A stretch of 64,000 nucleotides of DNA. Origin: a virus. Both the position numbers and the translations under genes were made by a program. How positions within the stretch are numbered: the first letter of the stretch is position 1; each line of letters opens with the position of its first letter. Below, in pieces: positions 46,058 to 56,735 of this stretch. The DNA lies in the IMG/VR virus record IMGVR_UViG_3300005289_000003, positions 22,445 through 86,444 of that record; one strand, given 5' to 3'. Below the pieces are notes generated by a model, which saw only the letters and a program-made list of their open reading frames with translations, was not told the origin of the DNA and searched no databases.

Positions 46058-49033
46058 CTAGTATCCAAGGACACAGTATTGACTGTTCAATTGCCCATAA
46101 ACTTCATCATTCAATCGGGCAAAGAACCTGTATTGCTTCACAGGTGAAACCTGTAGTTGCCATGTGTACCTGCCGTTCTGCTCCCGTTTCTCTTCAATCT
46201 TCTCTACGAAGACATCAAGGTAGTTGGAAGCAGTTGGGTAGATATTCATGTCGTCTACGATTGCGCGGGTTGTGTCTGATTCTGTACCAAAGTGTCCGGC
46301 ACGCACATAAAGACGTACGGCCGTTGCATCCACATTGGAACTGGTGATGGAAAAAGTAGTCCAATCCAACCCATTTGACGAGTACTCGTAATAGATAACG
46401 TTTGAGTCTTCACGTAGGCGTAGGTAGACATGAACCAAAGGATCGTAGGTGTCTACCCGCAATTGAGTGAAGTTGCTGTAATCCACCAAGTACAGAGAAT
46501 AAATGTTGCCATTAGAAATGACGAACATGTGTTGATTCTCTAGCGACTCATCAGAAATCAAAAGTGGGAAGAACTGATAGGTGACAATGTCCTGATCACC
46601 AACATCAATGACACGCACACCGTAAGAACTGTTCTTAATGTTGTACGGGCGTTGCGTAAACAAAGTCTGAAAAGAGACAGAGCCAGTAAGAGTGGTTATT
46701 TCCAGCCGACCACCTGTGAACAGGATTTGCGCCGGATAGTCCCGACCCCATTTATTGGCGTCAAAAGTGCTGAAGTCTTCTGTAATTGAATAATCAGGAG
46801 TGACGATGGGCAGGTTACCTACCCTGATCTTCTCTCCTTCTTGAAGCCTCAGGCAGTCATCCCACTGGATTTCGCTTTGGTCAGGATCCAGCAGAACAGA
46901 GTCAAGACGTGTCTGTGTATCGGCATAGTCAGAAACCAACAACTGAGCTAGCGAGAAGAGATCAGAGGCATACCGGAGTTCCACTTCCTTGGGTGCCGCT
47001 ACGTACTCGCCGTTCTCAAGGATGGAAGTTTCGTCTCTAGCAACAACCGCCGTGCCGTTTGGTTGCTGGACAATGGCCACATTGGCAAAGTTCGCATCAT
47101 CTGTAGAAGGTGCGTATCCCTGCCAAAGGACAGACTTGATTCCATCGAAGGTAGCCAATAGTGGAGTATTGGTACGGGAGTTTCTATTCCGATAAGTGAG
47201 CTTCCCGTCTACTCCACAGAACAGGTGACCGGCTGCAAATCCTGTGGTCTTTTGCATGAGGGATAGCGCGCTGGTTGCTGACCAGTTCCTGTCTGCCAGG
47301 GTGACTAGACCAGCGTCTATCTGTCTCTTCCACTCTGGGACACCAGCGAAGTTAGCTAGGCCACCAAGCCTGTTACCTTCGTTCTCGATATACCCGCCGT
47401 AGATACCAACAATGAAGTGCGCGTTAACTCTGTCGCTAGTCAGGTAGTGGTCATAGAAAGCTAGGTGTCCACCACGACCGACATACCAGGAAACAGAAGC
47501 ATCAACGAAAGAGTCGATGTAACCACCGAATCCCGCGCGGGTAGGCGGTCCCAGCGCATGGAAAGGACTAGCCGAAAGCTCTAGTCCAAAGCCTGCAATA
47601 TTAGACCCGTTGATGTAGATATCAACTGTTCCATAAGTTCCACCGGGCCGATAATTGAAAACAAGGTGAGTAGCTGTCGTTACCCGGTAGTTCTCAGTGG
47701 TACCACCTAGAAGGCCAGCACCAGAATAGAAATCAAGTGAACCGAATACATTTTGCTTAATCATGAAGCCGGATACTTCATCGTGACCAGCGTTACCAGG
47801 TATTGCCGTGGCAAAGATTGTCTCTTCAATTGCTGGTGATTCGGTTCCAGGAATTAGCCACATCTCAACGGCCCAACCGTTGACATCAGGCACCATGCCG
47901 GGAACTTCCACATCAGTAAAGATGAAGTTCCTTACCGTGCCATTCAAAGCATTGGGGTTGAAGTCAACACAAGTGGAGTTGTCATCCGCTGTGTCGTCAC
48001 CGAAGATTTCTCGTTCAACTTCAGGAAGCATTTTGTCTGCACCAAACTTGGTGCCAGAATCCCCGTACTTACCTGTATGAAGCTCAATGGTTCCACCAGT
48101 ACCAGATATGTTTCCGGCCACCAATGTTTCTGAGCCTTCATTCATTGGGAAGTAAGCATTGGGATTGTCGTAAAGAACTTCCTGTTGGTACGGCGGTTGC
48201 AGTTGGAAGTTAGAGAGGAAGCGGAACATGTCCACGCATTCCAGTGACACTGTCGCGTACCTGGAACCAGGGAAGGATTGTTCCCAACGTGAGCTATATC
48301 CAGACCACCGAGGGTAAAGACAACCATCTTTCACCAAGAAATACTTAACGCTTCTCTTGACTTTGATGTTGTCTTGGTATGGGAAACCAGATCCCTTGCC
48401 GTTAGGAGTCAATAGACCATCTTCGTTCTTTAGGACGAAGGTAGCCGTGCCTGCCTCATATTCGTCACGCTCATAGTTACGGCCCATGCTGGTCTGGACT
48501 GTCTGAATCCGTGGCCCAATGTCTTGCCCGATGTATTCAAAAGTCTCGTCATCAGTCCAGTGTGTCTCATCTGCATCAACACCTAGAACACGTCTCTTAA
48601 TGAAGACATGATCAGTGTTATTTGGAGTCGTCACCACAAAGGAAATCTTTACCCAACCATCCGACCTTACAAATCCTTCGTCTTCCATTTGTAGGTAAAC
48701 ACTGCTACCTACTGGCAATTCGTCTTCTGACCTGTAGAAGACTGTGATCTCTACACGTCTGGCGTCACCACTTGGCAAGAAGTGTGATGTATATAGATAC
48801 CGAGCATTTGACCGAACTGTGCCGACATACCCACCAGTGTTCACACTGATAGATCCTGCTGCCGTACTAGTCATTTCGATGCCGGTATAGCCAGCGTAAA
48901 TACGTGCCGGATTATAGATAAAAAAGGCGCTCGTATTGTCGTCTGCAAAGGTGTTGCTAGACGAAGCAATGCCGTCCATCTCAAAGACATCAGCATCAAA
49001 AGCGACATTCAAAGACAGTCTGACTCTGCTCAT
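46058..49033 (-). CDS. Large minor tail protein, LamG-containing
   Basis: 991 aa. An N-terminal beta domain, a region resembling baseplate/tail-hub folds (YERDEYEAGTATFVLKNEDG, ERWEQSFPG-type), a LamG-like insert (WAVEMWLIPGTES ... VDIYINGSNI) and a C-terminal jelly roll (LRLREDSNVIYYEYSSNG). Order after tape measure and the GH26-like protein suits a tail-tip or baseplate component. Confidence 0.78.
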   Translation of the reverse strand: MSRVRLSLNVAFDADVFEMDGIASSSNTFADDNTSAFFIYNPARIYAGYTGIEMTSTAAGSISVNTGGYVGTVRSNARYLYTSHFLPSGDARRVEITVFYRSEDELPVGSSVYLQMEDEGFVRSDGWVKISFVVTTPNNTDHVFIKRRVLGVDADETHWTDDETFEYIGQDIGPRIQTVQTSMGRNYERDEYEAGTATFVLKNEDGLLTPNGKGSGFPYQDNIKVKRSVKYFLVKDGCLYPRWSGYSSRWEQSFPGSRYATVSLECVDMFRFLSNFQLQPPYQQEVLYDNPNAYFPMNEGSETLVAGNISGTGGTIELHTGKYGDSGTKFGADKMLPEVEREIFGDDTADDNSTCVDFNPNALNGTVRNFIFTDVEVPGMVPDVNGWAVEMWLIPGTESPAIEETIFATAIPGNAGHDEVSGFMIKQNVFGSLDFYSGAGLLGGTTENYRVTTATHLVFNYRPGGTYGTVDIYINGSNIAGFGLELSASPFHALGPPTRAGFGGYIDSFVDASVSWYVGRGGHLAFYDHYLTSDRVNAHFIVGIYGGYIENEGNRLGGLANFAGVPEWKRQIDAGLVTLADRNWSATSALSLMQKTTGFAAGHLFCGVDGKLTYRNRNSRTNTPLLATFDGIKSVLWQGYAPSTDDANFANVAIVQQPNGTAVVARDETSILENGEYVAAPKEVELRYASDLFSLAQLLVSDYADTQTRLDSVLLDPDQSEIQWDDCLRLQEGEKIRVGNLPIVTPDYSITEDFSTFDANKWGRDYPAQILFTGGRLEITTLTGSVSFQTLFTQRPYNIKNSSYGVRVIDVGDQDIVTYQFFPLLISDESLENQHMFVISNGNIYSLYLVDYSNFTQLRVDTYDPLVHVYLRLREDSNVIYYEYSSNGLDWTTFSITSSNVDATAVRLYVRAGHFGTESDTTRAIVDDMNIYPTASNYLDVFVEKIEEKREQNGRYTWQLQVSPVKQYRFFARLNDEVYGQLNSQYCVLGY

Positions 49034-49043
49034 CTCACCACCT

Positions 49044-50810
49044 TTAATTCTGGATTAGTTCCATATGGCTATGAATTTCTGGCGTAGTGGACATAGCAAC
49101 TCTGTCCATTAGATAGAAGTAAGGACCACCAAAGGTGATACCGAAGTTTCCAAAGGCAACACCACCAGAACCGGTGTTTATGTTCGCTGCCGTTACATGC
49201 TCGGTAAGAACCGTCGTCTTTGGAGAGTTAAAGATGTAAGCATCTAGTTGCCCGTCTGAAGCGCCAATGGTGAGGGTTATTCCAATACGTATCCACTTGT
49301 CTGTAGGTAGTACAGACGAAGAGGTTGCTTGAACCGTAAAGTTTTTGTCGGACAGAGTTAGATGCCCGTCAGCATCCATGCCGACATAACCACAAGCATT
49401 GAAAACATTTGTCTCAGAGAATGCGGCAAAGAGCCCACGACCATCTACGTAATAGCTAGGTAGCCGCACATACATTCTGGCGTAGAGAATATCCAGTGGC
49501 GTTAGCACAAGAGGCCCGGTTAGGACCTTATAAGCAACCTGAGCAAAACCATCGCTAGCAAAAGAGTTCACCGCGATACATGGTGTGTAATCCAGACCAG
49601 CACCGCTATAAACCAAAACACCATTACTGGTGAAAACATTGAAGAATTCATCACCAGAGAAGTTTGTATTGCTGGTGGTGACGTCATCTCCAATAGGCGC
49701 ATACAGCAAAGTATTTGCCTTGTACATGTTCCCCGAATCGATAGGAGTCGGGGGAATAGGTGTTGTCGTTCCTGTTGGCCCTGTCGGTCCGGTTGGTCCT
49801 GAAGGCCCCGTAGGACCCGTGGGGCCTGTCGGTCCAGTTGGCCCCGTGATGGGGCCTGTAGGCCCTGTAGAGCCTGTGGGACCGCTACCGGGTGGTGGTG
49901 TGACCTGAGACCACAGTTCGATGTATTTGGCCGTAGAAACCGGGCTGTTTCCATTGAATAGATCTGAGTTCACATTGCTAGCGTCAATGGGGTCAGCGAA
50001 GTATTGCTCAAACCCCATGTGCCCCGTGGAGTTCGCGTCTAGAAAGACGTTGAACATTCCTTGGATGTAAGCGGCACCGTGGACATCTCCACCAGCCTGA
50101 GCAAATCCGGTGGCAATACCCCACTCAGGAACAATCAAGCGCTTGCCATGTTGGCGGGCCAAATCAAGGAACCAACGAATACAGTCAGGTCTAACCGCTT
50201 CAGATTCAAAATCTGGGTTAGAGAAATACATATCGTAATAGTCAACGCCGATGTAATCCACCACGTCATCACCTGGGTAAATCTCGGTGGAGACGCTGAT
50301 CAGTGGATAACTGGCGTGACCGTTCATTGTCCAGGCAGTTGCCGCACCCGGATAAGTAGTCCTGATGTTCTGGACAATACGACGGTATCCATTGATGTAT
50401 TCCTGTGCTGAGTGGTATTGGCCTTGGCCTCCTCCACCACCCCATGGCATGAAGTCACCATTGGCTTCCCAAGCAATGGAGAAGACAGGCTTAGCAAATC
50501 CTTGCGCTTCTCTTGCAGCCCAGTTAGAACCAAATTGTTGCCATTCCGCATCGTAAGCACCATTAGCCAGAGCTACATAAGTACCACCGATATTTTCAGG
50601 GTATGGCGGTAGTTGAACAATGAGGGGCATTGACTTGTCAGACCAGGCACCCGGTTGACCGGAAGTGGTGCTCCAAAGGTTTCCCCAACCAGCGTCACGA
50701 GTTGGGTAAGTAAGAGCACACGTGCAGGCAGAACCGCGTGACGCTCCCCATTGCTCACTAGCACCCTGAAAGTTTGTGTCTCTACTTCCACCAGAGCGCC
50801 AGGAAGGCAT
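49044..50810 (-). CDS. Tail protein with GH26-like hydrolase
   Basis: 588 aa. N-terminal TIM-barrel-like region resembling GH26 endo-mannanase-type hydrolases: [14 protein letters not shown] (acid/base Glu about residue 115) and LIVPEWGIA (nucleophile Glu about residue 229). It is joined by a short collagen-like Gly-Pro-Thr linker (about 323-360) to a C-terminal LamG-like jelly roll. It may digest a host surface glycan during adsorption. Confidence 0.82.
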   Translation of the reverse strand: MPSWRSGGSRDTNFQGASEQWGASRGSACTCALTYPTRDAGWGNLWSTTSGQPGAWSDKSMPLIVQLPPYPENIGGTYVALANGAYDAEWQQFGSNWAAREAQGFAKPVFSIAWEANGDFMPWGGGGGQGQYHSAQEYINGYRRIVQNIRTTYPGAATAWTMNGHASYPLISVSTEIYPGDDVVDYIGVDYYDMYFSNPDFESEAVRPDCIRWFLDLARQHGKRLIVPEWGIATGFAQAGGDVHGAAYIQGMFNVFLDANSTGHMGFEQYFADPIDASNVNSDLFNGNSPVSTAKYIELWSQVTPPPGSGPTGSTGPTGPITGPTGPTGPTGPTGPSGPTGPTGPTGTTTPIPPTPIDSGNMYKANTLLYAPIGDDVTTSNTNFSGDEFFNVFTSNGVLVYSGAGLDYTPCIAVNSFASDGFAQVAYKVLTGPLVLTPLDILYARMYVRLPSYYVDGRGLFAAFSETNVFNACGYVGMDADGHLTLSDKNFTVQATSSSVLPTDKWIRIGITLTIGASDGQLDAYIFNSPKTTVLTEHVTAANINTGSGGVAFGNFGITFGGPYFYLMDRVAMSTTPEIHSHMELIQN

Positions 50811-50818
50811 GAGAACTC

Positions 50819-53035
50819 CTAGTACAAGTTGTAAGTGTTGTTTTTACCAGCGTTACTGAACCGCTGGCGCATTACCGGTTCTACCTGATTCACCAGTCTC
50901 TTGATGCCTGAAGAGTCGGCATACACCGGACCAGAGAAAACAACCTGAGTAGTACCAGCACCAACACGGGACATGCCCAAAGAACCGTTACTCATTGTTG
51001 AAGCGAAGGAAGGTGAGGCAGCCATATTCATACCCGTCAGCACACTGTTTAGCGCGTTGTGTGCTGAATCTCCACCAGACAAAATACCCTTTGCAAAACC
51101 TTCCATAAGAGCTTGACCGGAATAAAGTGTCCAGCCCTTACCCGAGAAGGGACCTTCCTTCGCAGGTGAGAAGGGGAGTAGGTCTCTTGCCGATTTCACA
51201 ATTCCACCAACGGCATCTTTCACCGCGCCAGCCATTGAACCAATACCCTTAATCAAACCTTCAATGATTGACTTACCCGCGTTGAATAGCCATGATGCCG
51301 CATCTTTGAAGAAACCAACTACGGTGTCTTTAATTCCAGTAATGGTGGTAACGATTGCACCAACCGCTGTAGTAACGGCTGTCTTCAAACCATCTACCGC
51401 TAGCTTAATTCCGGTAATGAAAGTATCAATGATTGTCTTGATGAATCCCCACGCTGTAGACGTGGCTGTCTTAATGAAATCCCAAGCAGTACCAATTATT
51501 AGCTTGATGAAATCAAGGGCAGTACTGATTACCGTCTTGATTGCGTCAAACACAGTCATAATGATTGTCTTATAAATGTTGAAATAAGTGGTGACAATCG
51601 TAACGATTATTCCAAGGACAGTTTCAAAAACGGTCTTAATTCCATTCCAAACAGTTTGGATAAATGAAAGTACCGCATTAAATCCAGTGGTCACAATCAT
51701 TATGATGAAATCAATAGCTGCTGAAATGAAAGCCTTGATTTGATCCCAATAAGTAATGATGAGCATAACGACAGCAACCATCGGGCCACCGATAATGGAA
51801 ACAATTAGTTTCCAGTGGTCAGTGATCCAATCGACTACAGCGTTAATAACTCCCATTACAAAATCACGTACGGTGTTCCACAAGAATACCCAAAAATCGA
51901 TAAACTTATTAAAGGCAAGAACAGCGTAGTCAACAATGTGACCCCAAACCATTACACAGAAATCAGCAATGTATCCCCAAATTTTGATCGTCCATTCCTT
52001 AACCTTGTCCCAGTTAAGGATGATCAGGACGACAATTGCAATTACAGCAGCAGCAATCCAGCCAATCGGGCCAAGAGCAATGAACCATGCGGCAGCCATT
52101 CGCACCGCGTTAGCCATTGCGATTACTTGCATACGAATCCAGTTAGCAACCCAGAGCGCTGCAAAAACTTCTAGGATTTGAGCGACAACAGGAGCGTTGT
52201 TACCAATAAAGTTGAATACCTCAGTAAGAATTGGCACAAGAGCTTTCACGACTGGTACTAGTTGAGAAAGGAAAATGCCACCAATCTTGCTAATGGCCCC
52301 AACTAGAGAACCAAGAGTTGGCAGCAGCAATCCAATAATTGTCATCAATTCTTGCCAATAAGTAACTCCGTCACCGACTGACGTGTTTAGATTTCTTACG
52401 AATCCAACCAGACCATTGATGATTTCACCAAGGCCACTGAATAGCGCCTTGATGGTCGGCAACAAGGTGTTGAAGACAGGAACAATGTTCTTTGCTACAA
52501 CATCGAAACCTTTTGCAATCTTTGGTCCTAGCGCTTCAACACCAGGGGTAATCATGGTGAAGATGTGGACCAATTGCGGGATTAGCTTCTGGAAACCTTC
52601 ACTGATGGGGCGGATGAGAGCATCACCCATCCGCTTCAGGTTCGGTGCCATAGCTGCAAAAGAAGTCTCAAGGAGTGGAGCCATGGTGTCGAACTGACGT
52701 CTTAGCTCACCACCCCAACCAATAAGAACATTGGCAATAGGTCCCGAGATGGATTGCATGGTCTTGCCGACGTGTTCTTTCAAACCGGAGAATTCTTTTT
52801 GTACGTCTTCTCGTCCGGCTGCTGCCATGATGCCCAAACCTGCTAGGGCAAAAGCCGCGCCACCAATAGCCGTGACAATGGCTGCACCCGCAACCACATA
52901 AGCCGCACCAATTCCACCAGCGGCAGCCATAGAAGCCATAGCGAATTTCCGAACCATGGCCATTGAGCTATCTAGTGCTTTATTAAAGTCATCATTGTTC
53001 ATACGAAGAAAAGCCCAAAGGGTACCTACGGTCAT
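50819..53035 (-). CDS. Tape measure protein
   Basis: 738 aa. Helical throughout, many hydrophobic segments ([16 protein letters not shown]), tryptophan-rich repeats ([20 protein letters not shown] style) and the tail-end motif [20 protein letters not shown] found in siphovirus tape measures. The length would set the tail at roughly 110 nm by the usual 0.15 nm per residue rule. Confidence 0.92.
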   Translation of the reverse strand: MTVGTLWAFLRMNNDDFNKALDSSMAMVRKFAMASMAAAGGIGAAYVVAGAAIVTAIGGAAFALAGLGIMAAAGREDVQKEFSGLKEHVGKTMQSISGPIANVLIGWGGELRRQFDTMAPLLETSFAAMAPNLKRMGDALIRPISEGFQKLIPQLVHIFTMITPGVEALGPKIAKGFDVVAKNIVPVFNTLLPTIKALFSGLGEIINGLVGFVRNLNTSVGDGVTYWQELMTIIGLLLPTLGSLVGAISKIGGIFLSQLVPVVKALVPILTEVFNFIGNNAPVVAQILEVFAALWVANWIRMQVIAMANAVRMAAAWFIALGPIGWIAAAVIAIVVLIILNWDKVKEWTIKIWGYIADFCVMVWGHIVDYAVLAFNKFIDFWVFLWNTVRDFVMGVINAVVDWITDHWKLIVSIIGGPMVAVVMLIITYWDQIKAFISAAIDFIIMIVTTGFNAVLSFIQTVWNGIKTVFETVLGIIVTIVTTYFNIYKTIIMTVFDAIKTVISTALDFIKLIIGTAWDFIKTATSTAWGFIKTIIDTFITGIKLAVDGLKTAVTTAVGAIVTTITGIKDTVVGFFKDAASWLFNAGKSIIEGLIKGIGSMAGAVKDAVGGIVKSARDLLPFSPAKEGPFSGKGWTLYSGQALMEGFAKGILSGGDSAHNALNSVLTGMNMAASPSFASTMSNGSLGMSRVGAGTTQVVFSGPVYADSSGIKRLVNQVEPVMRQRFSNAGKNNTYNLY

Positions 53036-53323
53036 TTAACCTCCCTTCTCTGTAGGAGGCCCTTCCTGCTTAGGTGGTCCCAAGTATCTTCCAGTCAATG
53101 CGGCAATTTGGTCTGGCGTACTTACCTTCTTTGGCTCTCTGTTCACCGCGTCCCAGAATCGGCACTCAGAAGAGAAACCAATAACGGACGCGGTGAACTC
53201 CCAAACCCCCATACCTTCGTCTAGCCGATCCATTACATTTTCGCCTTTGTATTCCCGTTTCCAATCTGCGAAGAGTAGCCCCCAGAACTTGATGCATTTC
53301 TGCAAGAAGAAGTCCGTGCTCAT
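53036..53323 (-). CDS. Tail assembly chaperone, frameshift part
   Basis: 95 aa from an internal ATG, but in the -1 frame relative to the upstream chaperone. It is normally made as the C-terminal part of a fusion through the slippery site at 53362-53368. Contains FWGLLFADWKREY, typical of the gpT-like half. The fusion extends about ten residues before this ATG. Confidence 0.8.
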   Translation of the reverse strand: MSTDFFLQKCIKFWGLLFADWKREYKGENVMDRLDEGMGVWEFTASVIGFSSECRFWDAVNREPKKVSTPDQIAALTGRYLGPPKQEGPPTEKGG

Positions 53324-53358
53324 GCCCGGGTTTGCATTCTTCTTTTTCTGGGGGTCAT

Positions 53359-53739
53359 TCAGTTTCCCGAAACGTTCTTTCCTGGTACAGAGTTAGCTTT
53401 TGACTTCGCAATATTCTTTGCAGCCTTGTCCATGTAGATCTTCTGAACCTGCTCAATTACCTCTGGCAGTTGGTCAATACCAACACCAGATTCAAGGATC
53501 TTTTCTTTGTTCTCCTCACCAAAGATGAGGGACATCATTTCAACGAACATCACGGGGTCTACTTCATCAGTGGCTTTCTTGCCTCTAGTTGCTTTAGTGA
53601 TGTAGAGGACAAGCTTTGCCGGAATCACTGCTGGAAGTAGGTAAGTCTCACCCTTAAGCCGAATCTTTGGCCGAGTAACTATCCGATCAGCCCATGCGGC
53701 GTCAAAGTCGAAATCTACTTCTTCTTCATCAAATGCCAT
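53359..53739 (-). CDS. Tail assembly chaperone, gpG-like
   Basis: 126 aa. Acidic N-terminus (EEEVDFDFDAAW), basic core and the characteristic EEMSLIFGEEN region of gpG-like chaperones. Ends at a TGA immediately after GGGAAAC, where a fraction of ribosomes shift -1 to make the gpG-T fusion that coats the tape measure during tail assembly. Confidence 0.88.
   Translation of the reverse strand: MAFDEEEVDFDFDAAWADRIVTRPKIRLKGETYLLPAVIPAKLVLYITKATRGKKATDEVDPVMFVEMMSLIFGEENKEKILESGVGIDQLPEVIEQVQKIYMDKAAKNIAKSKANSVPGKNVSGN
53362..53368 (-). promoter_or_regulatory. Programmed -1 frameshift site
   Basis: Minus-strand heptamer G GGA AAC read in the gpG frame, followed immediately by TGA. After a -1 slip the reading frame continues LNDPQKKK and enters the 53036-53323 frame. 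This is the classic X-XXY-YYZ slippery form used by siphoviral tail chaperones. Confidence 0.9.
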
Positions 53740-53762
53740 TGCGTTCCCCTAGCTATCAAGAA

Positions 53763-54203
53763 TCAAACGACAGATTCTGTGGACTCTGCACCAGACTTCG
53801 TGAAGGTTGCTGACCAACCGGTTAGGTCGGTGTTTCCTCCGCCAACTTCACCAAGGGTTACGTAGGCGGTCCATACTCTCCAGTTGGCTTCCGAAGTGTG
53901 TCTCCACCGGATAGACCCCAGAGAAGCCGTGCCTACCGCTTTGCCCAGAACGTCAATACGGGCCTGAGCGGTACTACGCGCACCAGAGGCTAGCGAATAG
54001 AAACCGGTTAGTTGAAGAGTCGCACCACGCTGAATTGCACGTCCGGCGTAAACGCCGTCATCAGCAAAAGTGGTGGCGTCCACTTCTTCGTTGTTCGCTG
54101 ACGGGTCATAACTGAATTCGTTTACTTCGTCGATCGTGTACCACAGATCAGGAGTGGAACTTTCGACTTCAAAGATCCAGTCATAAGAAGAAATACTTGC
54201 CAT
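53763..54203 (-). CDS. Major tail tube protein
   Basis: 146 aa, directly upstream of the chaperones in the transcript. Beta-rich with DATTFADDGVYAGRAIQRGATLQLTG and an Ala-rich helix (ARIDVLGKAVG), the layout of siphovirus tail tube proteins that stack as hexamers. Confidence 0.85.
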   Translation of the reverse strand: MASISSYDWIFEVESSTPDLWYTIDEVNEFSYDPSANNEEVDATTFADDGVYAGRAIQRGATLQLTGFYSLASGARSTAQARIDVLGKAVGTASLGSIRWRHTSEANWRVWTAYVTLGEVGGGNTDLTGWSATFTKSGAESTESVV

Positions 54204-54297
54204 CCGGCAAGCTCCTTTCTAACGGCTCTCAGAGCCACACAGGCAAACGAAGAGAGCCCTACCTAGGAATGACACCACCAGGGCAGGAACGTTGCTC

Positions 54298-54570
54298 TCA
54301 GGCCCTCTGAGGGGCTTCCAGGGGGTACCGAGCAATGGAGGCATTAGCCCACATCATGGTTTCCTCTAGCTTCGTGATCGCTAGTGACTTCTCCCGACCA
54401 TCAGGAAGAAGTTCATTAAGAACCCCAGCTAGTTCCAGGCAGTGAGATCTAATCGATTGATGCGCCAATTGCTTATCGGCAGTGTTGGCAGGATGAAAAG
54501 AGAATCTGTTGTAAAGGTCTTCTTCAGGAGTCACAATATTCCTAACGGGCGGAACGGGCGGAAGGAGCAT
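54298..54570 (-). CDS. Acb2/Tad1-like anti-defence protein
   Basis: 90 aa from the ATG at 54570 (a longer frame from 54672 exists). The helical hairpin FSFHPANTADKQLAHQSIRS and REKSLAITKLEETMMWANASIAR match the Acb2/Tad1 helical-hairpin domain, where the last helix (LEE...WANA.IAR) is strongly conserved. Such proteins bind cyclic nucleotides made by CBASS or Thoeris defence and stop abortive infection. It lies within the structural operon, as often seen for this family. Confidence 0.75.
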   Translation of the reverse strand: MLLPPVPPVRNIVTPEEDLYNRFSFHPANTADKQLAHQSIRSHCLELAGVLNELLPDGREKSLAITKLEETMMWANASIARYPLEAPQRA

Positions 54571-54721
54571 GCTTTCTTTCAGGTAGCCGCTTGTAGCTTC
54601 CTGCCTGGTGCGCGTTCTCTCTGGCGAACTTACGTAGCTTTTTATTAGCGAAGAAGTAACGCCGATAACCACTGTGCCTTTGACACGAATCCGTGTGGGA
54701 GTCCTTCTCTATTTGGCACAG

Positions 54722-55144
54722 TTAATCATCACCTCCCAAATAGTCCATGGCTTTTGATAGCCAATCGTGGTCTTCCAATGCATTAAGTCTGGTGTTACAA
54801 GAAATACAAAGGAGACCACGAACTTTGCCGGTTGAGTGACAATGGTCAACCGCTATGTCTCTGCTTCGCTTACCAGTTCTTTCCTGATCATAGTATTGCT
54901 CAGGGTAGGCAAGCTCTTTGTAGCAGATAGCGCAGTTACCATCTTGGTATTCATATAGTTCAATAAGATCTTTGTGGCTTATTCCATACCTACGTATAAG
55001 AGCGCTAGCCCATTTGTTTGGAGCACATTCTTTGCAATACCTTTGTCTACTACTATTTGGAAGATACGAAGAACTACACCAATCACATTCACGCGGTTTC
55101 TTGCTTACAAAGCCATGTGGCAAACCTTCGTGATGTCCAGCCAC
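54722..55144 (-). CDS. HNH endonuclease VII-like
   Basis: 140 aa. N-terminal CDWCSSSYLPNSSRQRYCKEC zinc pair; core GNCAICYKEL, DHCHSTGKVRGLLCISCNTRLN as in recombination endonuclease VII / HNH proteins. Inserted between structural genes, so a homing endonuclease is more likely than a resolvase. A/T-richer than neighbours. Confidence 0.88.
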   Translation of the reverse strand: MAGHHEGLPHGFVSKKPRECDWCSSSYLPNSSRQRYCKECAPNKWASALIRRYGISHKDLIELYEYQDGNCAICYKELAYPEQYYDQERTGKRSRDIAVDHCHSTGKVRGLLCISCNTRLNALEDHDWLSKAMDYLGGDD

Positions 55145-55162
55145 GTAATACCACCACCTTTC

Positions 55163-55522
55163 TTAGCGATAGTGATACTCGATAGCTCTACCCATTTCCT
55201 TGAGAATGTCTTTCCGGTACATGGAACCCTTGATTACCTTCTCAAAGAACTTGGCTCCACCAACTACGTGTTCCGCTTCCAAATCTTCGTGAACATAAAC
55301 CGCATAATCGGCAGTGTTGTAAAGCCTGCCCATGGTTCTTGTTTCACGTGCTGTTCCTGTTGCCGCTCTCAATGCCCCCGTTCGATAAGGGGTGAGACCG
55401 TTAGCCAAATACTTCATTACTTCTAGGCCAGCATCAATTGCGTCATCTACAGCCGCTTGCGTAATTAGCTCAAGCCGACTGATATTAATATTTCCTCTAA
55501 TAGTTATCTCACTGCCTGCCAT
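55163..55522 (-). CDS. Neck / tail completion protein (gp10-like)
   Basis: 119 aa. N-terminal helix (ITQAAVDDAIDAGLEVMKYLANG) followed by TPYRTGALRAATG, then YAVYVHEDLEAEH, the pattern of HK97 gp10-type neck proteins. Confidence 0.8.
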   Translation of the reverse strand: MAGSEITIRGNINISRLELITQAAVDDAIDAGLEVMKYLANGLTPYRTGALRAATGTARETRTMGRLYNTADYAVYVHEDLEAEHVVGGAKFFEKVIKGSMYRKDILKEMGRAIEYHYR

Positions 55523-55530
55523 GGCCTCCC

Positions 55531-55980
55531 CTAAGTAATTGGTACTTCTCGGTGAGGAGTCACATTGATGACGTTTACGCGGACATTGACTGTGAACTCC
55601 GGACGCTGGTTGTCATCAGTGCCGATGTAGTTAGCGCCGGATTGTTCACAGACAGCCACAATGACGTAGGTGCCATCCGCAAGAGTTGTTGCCGTGAGGT
55701 TGTGCATTTGGTCATAGATATCTTGAGCGAGAGAAGACACCGCAACGACGTCTAGGTCACCCCTGATGCGTATCTGCACCGAGGGAGCGTCATAGCTAAG
55801 ACGTGGTGACGATTGCTCGCCCGTACTCAGGTAAAGCCCTACAGCCTTGTCACGGTCATAAGGCAACCGGTACAGATACAGACCGATGTCGTCACCGGTA
55901 TACGCGGCAGTAGGGTTCCAAACCAGATCATCAATATTGTCAGCTAGATAATCAGCTATCCCAGCTAGAAGGTTTGTCAT
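55531..55980 (-). CDS. Tail terminator protein
   Basis: 149 aa. Helix-strand layout with LYLYRLPYDRDKAVGLYLS and SVQIRIRGDLDVVAVSSLAQDIYDQM typical of tail-terminator (DUF3168-like) proteins that cap the tail and bind the neck. Confidence 0.78.
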   Translation of the reverse strand: MTNLLAGIADYLADNIDDLVWNPTAAYTGDDIGLYLYRLPYDRDKAVGLYLSTGEQSSPRLSYDAPSVQIRIRGDLDVVAVSSLAQDIYDQMHNLTATTLADGTYVIVAVCEQSGANYIGTDDNQRPEFTVNVRVNVINVTPHREVPIT

Positions 55981-55983
55981 ACC

Positions 55984-56313
55984 TCACCCACTAGCCAAAG
56001 GAACACACTTAAGCACTTGGTGATCTGGAGTAGGTAGCCCTGGTGCAGAGTGTTTATCTACACCGATAACTGTGTACTTCAGGCCATTCCAGGTAACCAG
56101 AGAACGCGCGGGTATGTCCGGTGGAAAGTTAACAAATACTTGTGTGTCTGCTGTTATTTCTTCTGCGCCAACGTTGATACTCGTTGGTCTGCCGGATACC
56201 ACGTGAGCCCTTTTAACGATGGTCTCGCCGTAGACAATTCCAGTTCCACTACTACCCGAGTACAACTGAATAGTTACCTTGTGGCGCAAATACATATTTG
56301 GAATCTTTGCCAT
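55984..56313 (-). CDS. Head closure / connector protein
   Basis: 109 aa, beta-rich. Contains RHKVTIQLYSGSSGTGIVYG ... VFVNFPPDIPARSLVTWNGLKYTVIG, consistent with head-closure or stopper proteins. Assigned mainly by gene order between adaptor and tail terminator. Confidence 0.72.
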   Translation of the reverse strand: MAKIPNMYLRHKVTIQLYSGSSGTGIVYGETIVKRAHVVSGRPTSINVGAEEITADTQVFVNFPPDIPARSLVTWNGLKYTVIGVDKHSAPGLPTPDHQVLKCVPLASG

Positions 56314-56720
56314 CAGCCCACCCCGTACGGGAAGGCTGGCAACAGGCCAGCAACCATCAGGGCAGAGACAGCCCTAGGCGCCAGGAAGACACCGTTGTTG
56401 GCTCCTGACGTGGTAGCCGATCGACCACCGGAAAGGCTCACGTCTCCAATAGTCACGGTGTTGTATTTCATCGAAACACCCTGAATATCTCCTGTTTCCA
56501 GGAGGAAGGAGACGTGAGCGCAAGCCGCTTTCTTGAAAGCAGAAATCACATTTGCTTCAGTTGGATTACCGTTGGCATCTGTCGAATACCAACAACCTAT
56601 GGTCGCGACGTCAATATCGTCACTGGCCAGATTGAGCAAACGCTGTGCTTCTGAATTGGTGGTCTCGTATGGCAAAGGTCCCATGTAATCGATTAGTTCT
56701 GCAACCGTTGCATAAGCCAT
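56313..56720 (-). CDS. Head-tail adaptor protein
   Basis: 135 aa from the ATG at 56720, placed a normal distance after GGAGTG; an earlier GTG overlaps that site. Helical N-terminus (ATVAELIDYMG), LNLASDDIDVATI and a C-terminal Gly/Ala-rich section fit gp6/gp15-type adaptors. Confidence 0.78.
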   Translation of the reverse strand: MAYATVAELIDYMGPLPYETTNSEAQRLLNLASDDIDVATIGCWYSTDANGNPTEANVISAFKKAACAHVSFLLETGDIQGVSMKYNTVTIGDVSLSGGRSATTSGANNGVFLAPRAVSALMVAGLLPAFPYGVG

Positions 56721-56735
56721 TGCCAACCACACTCC

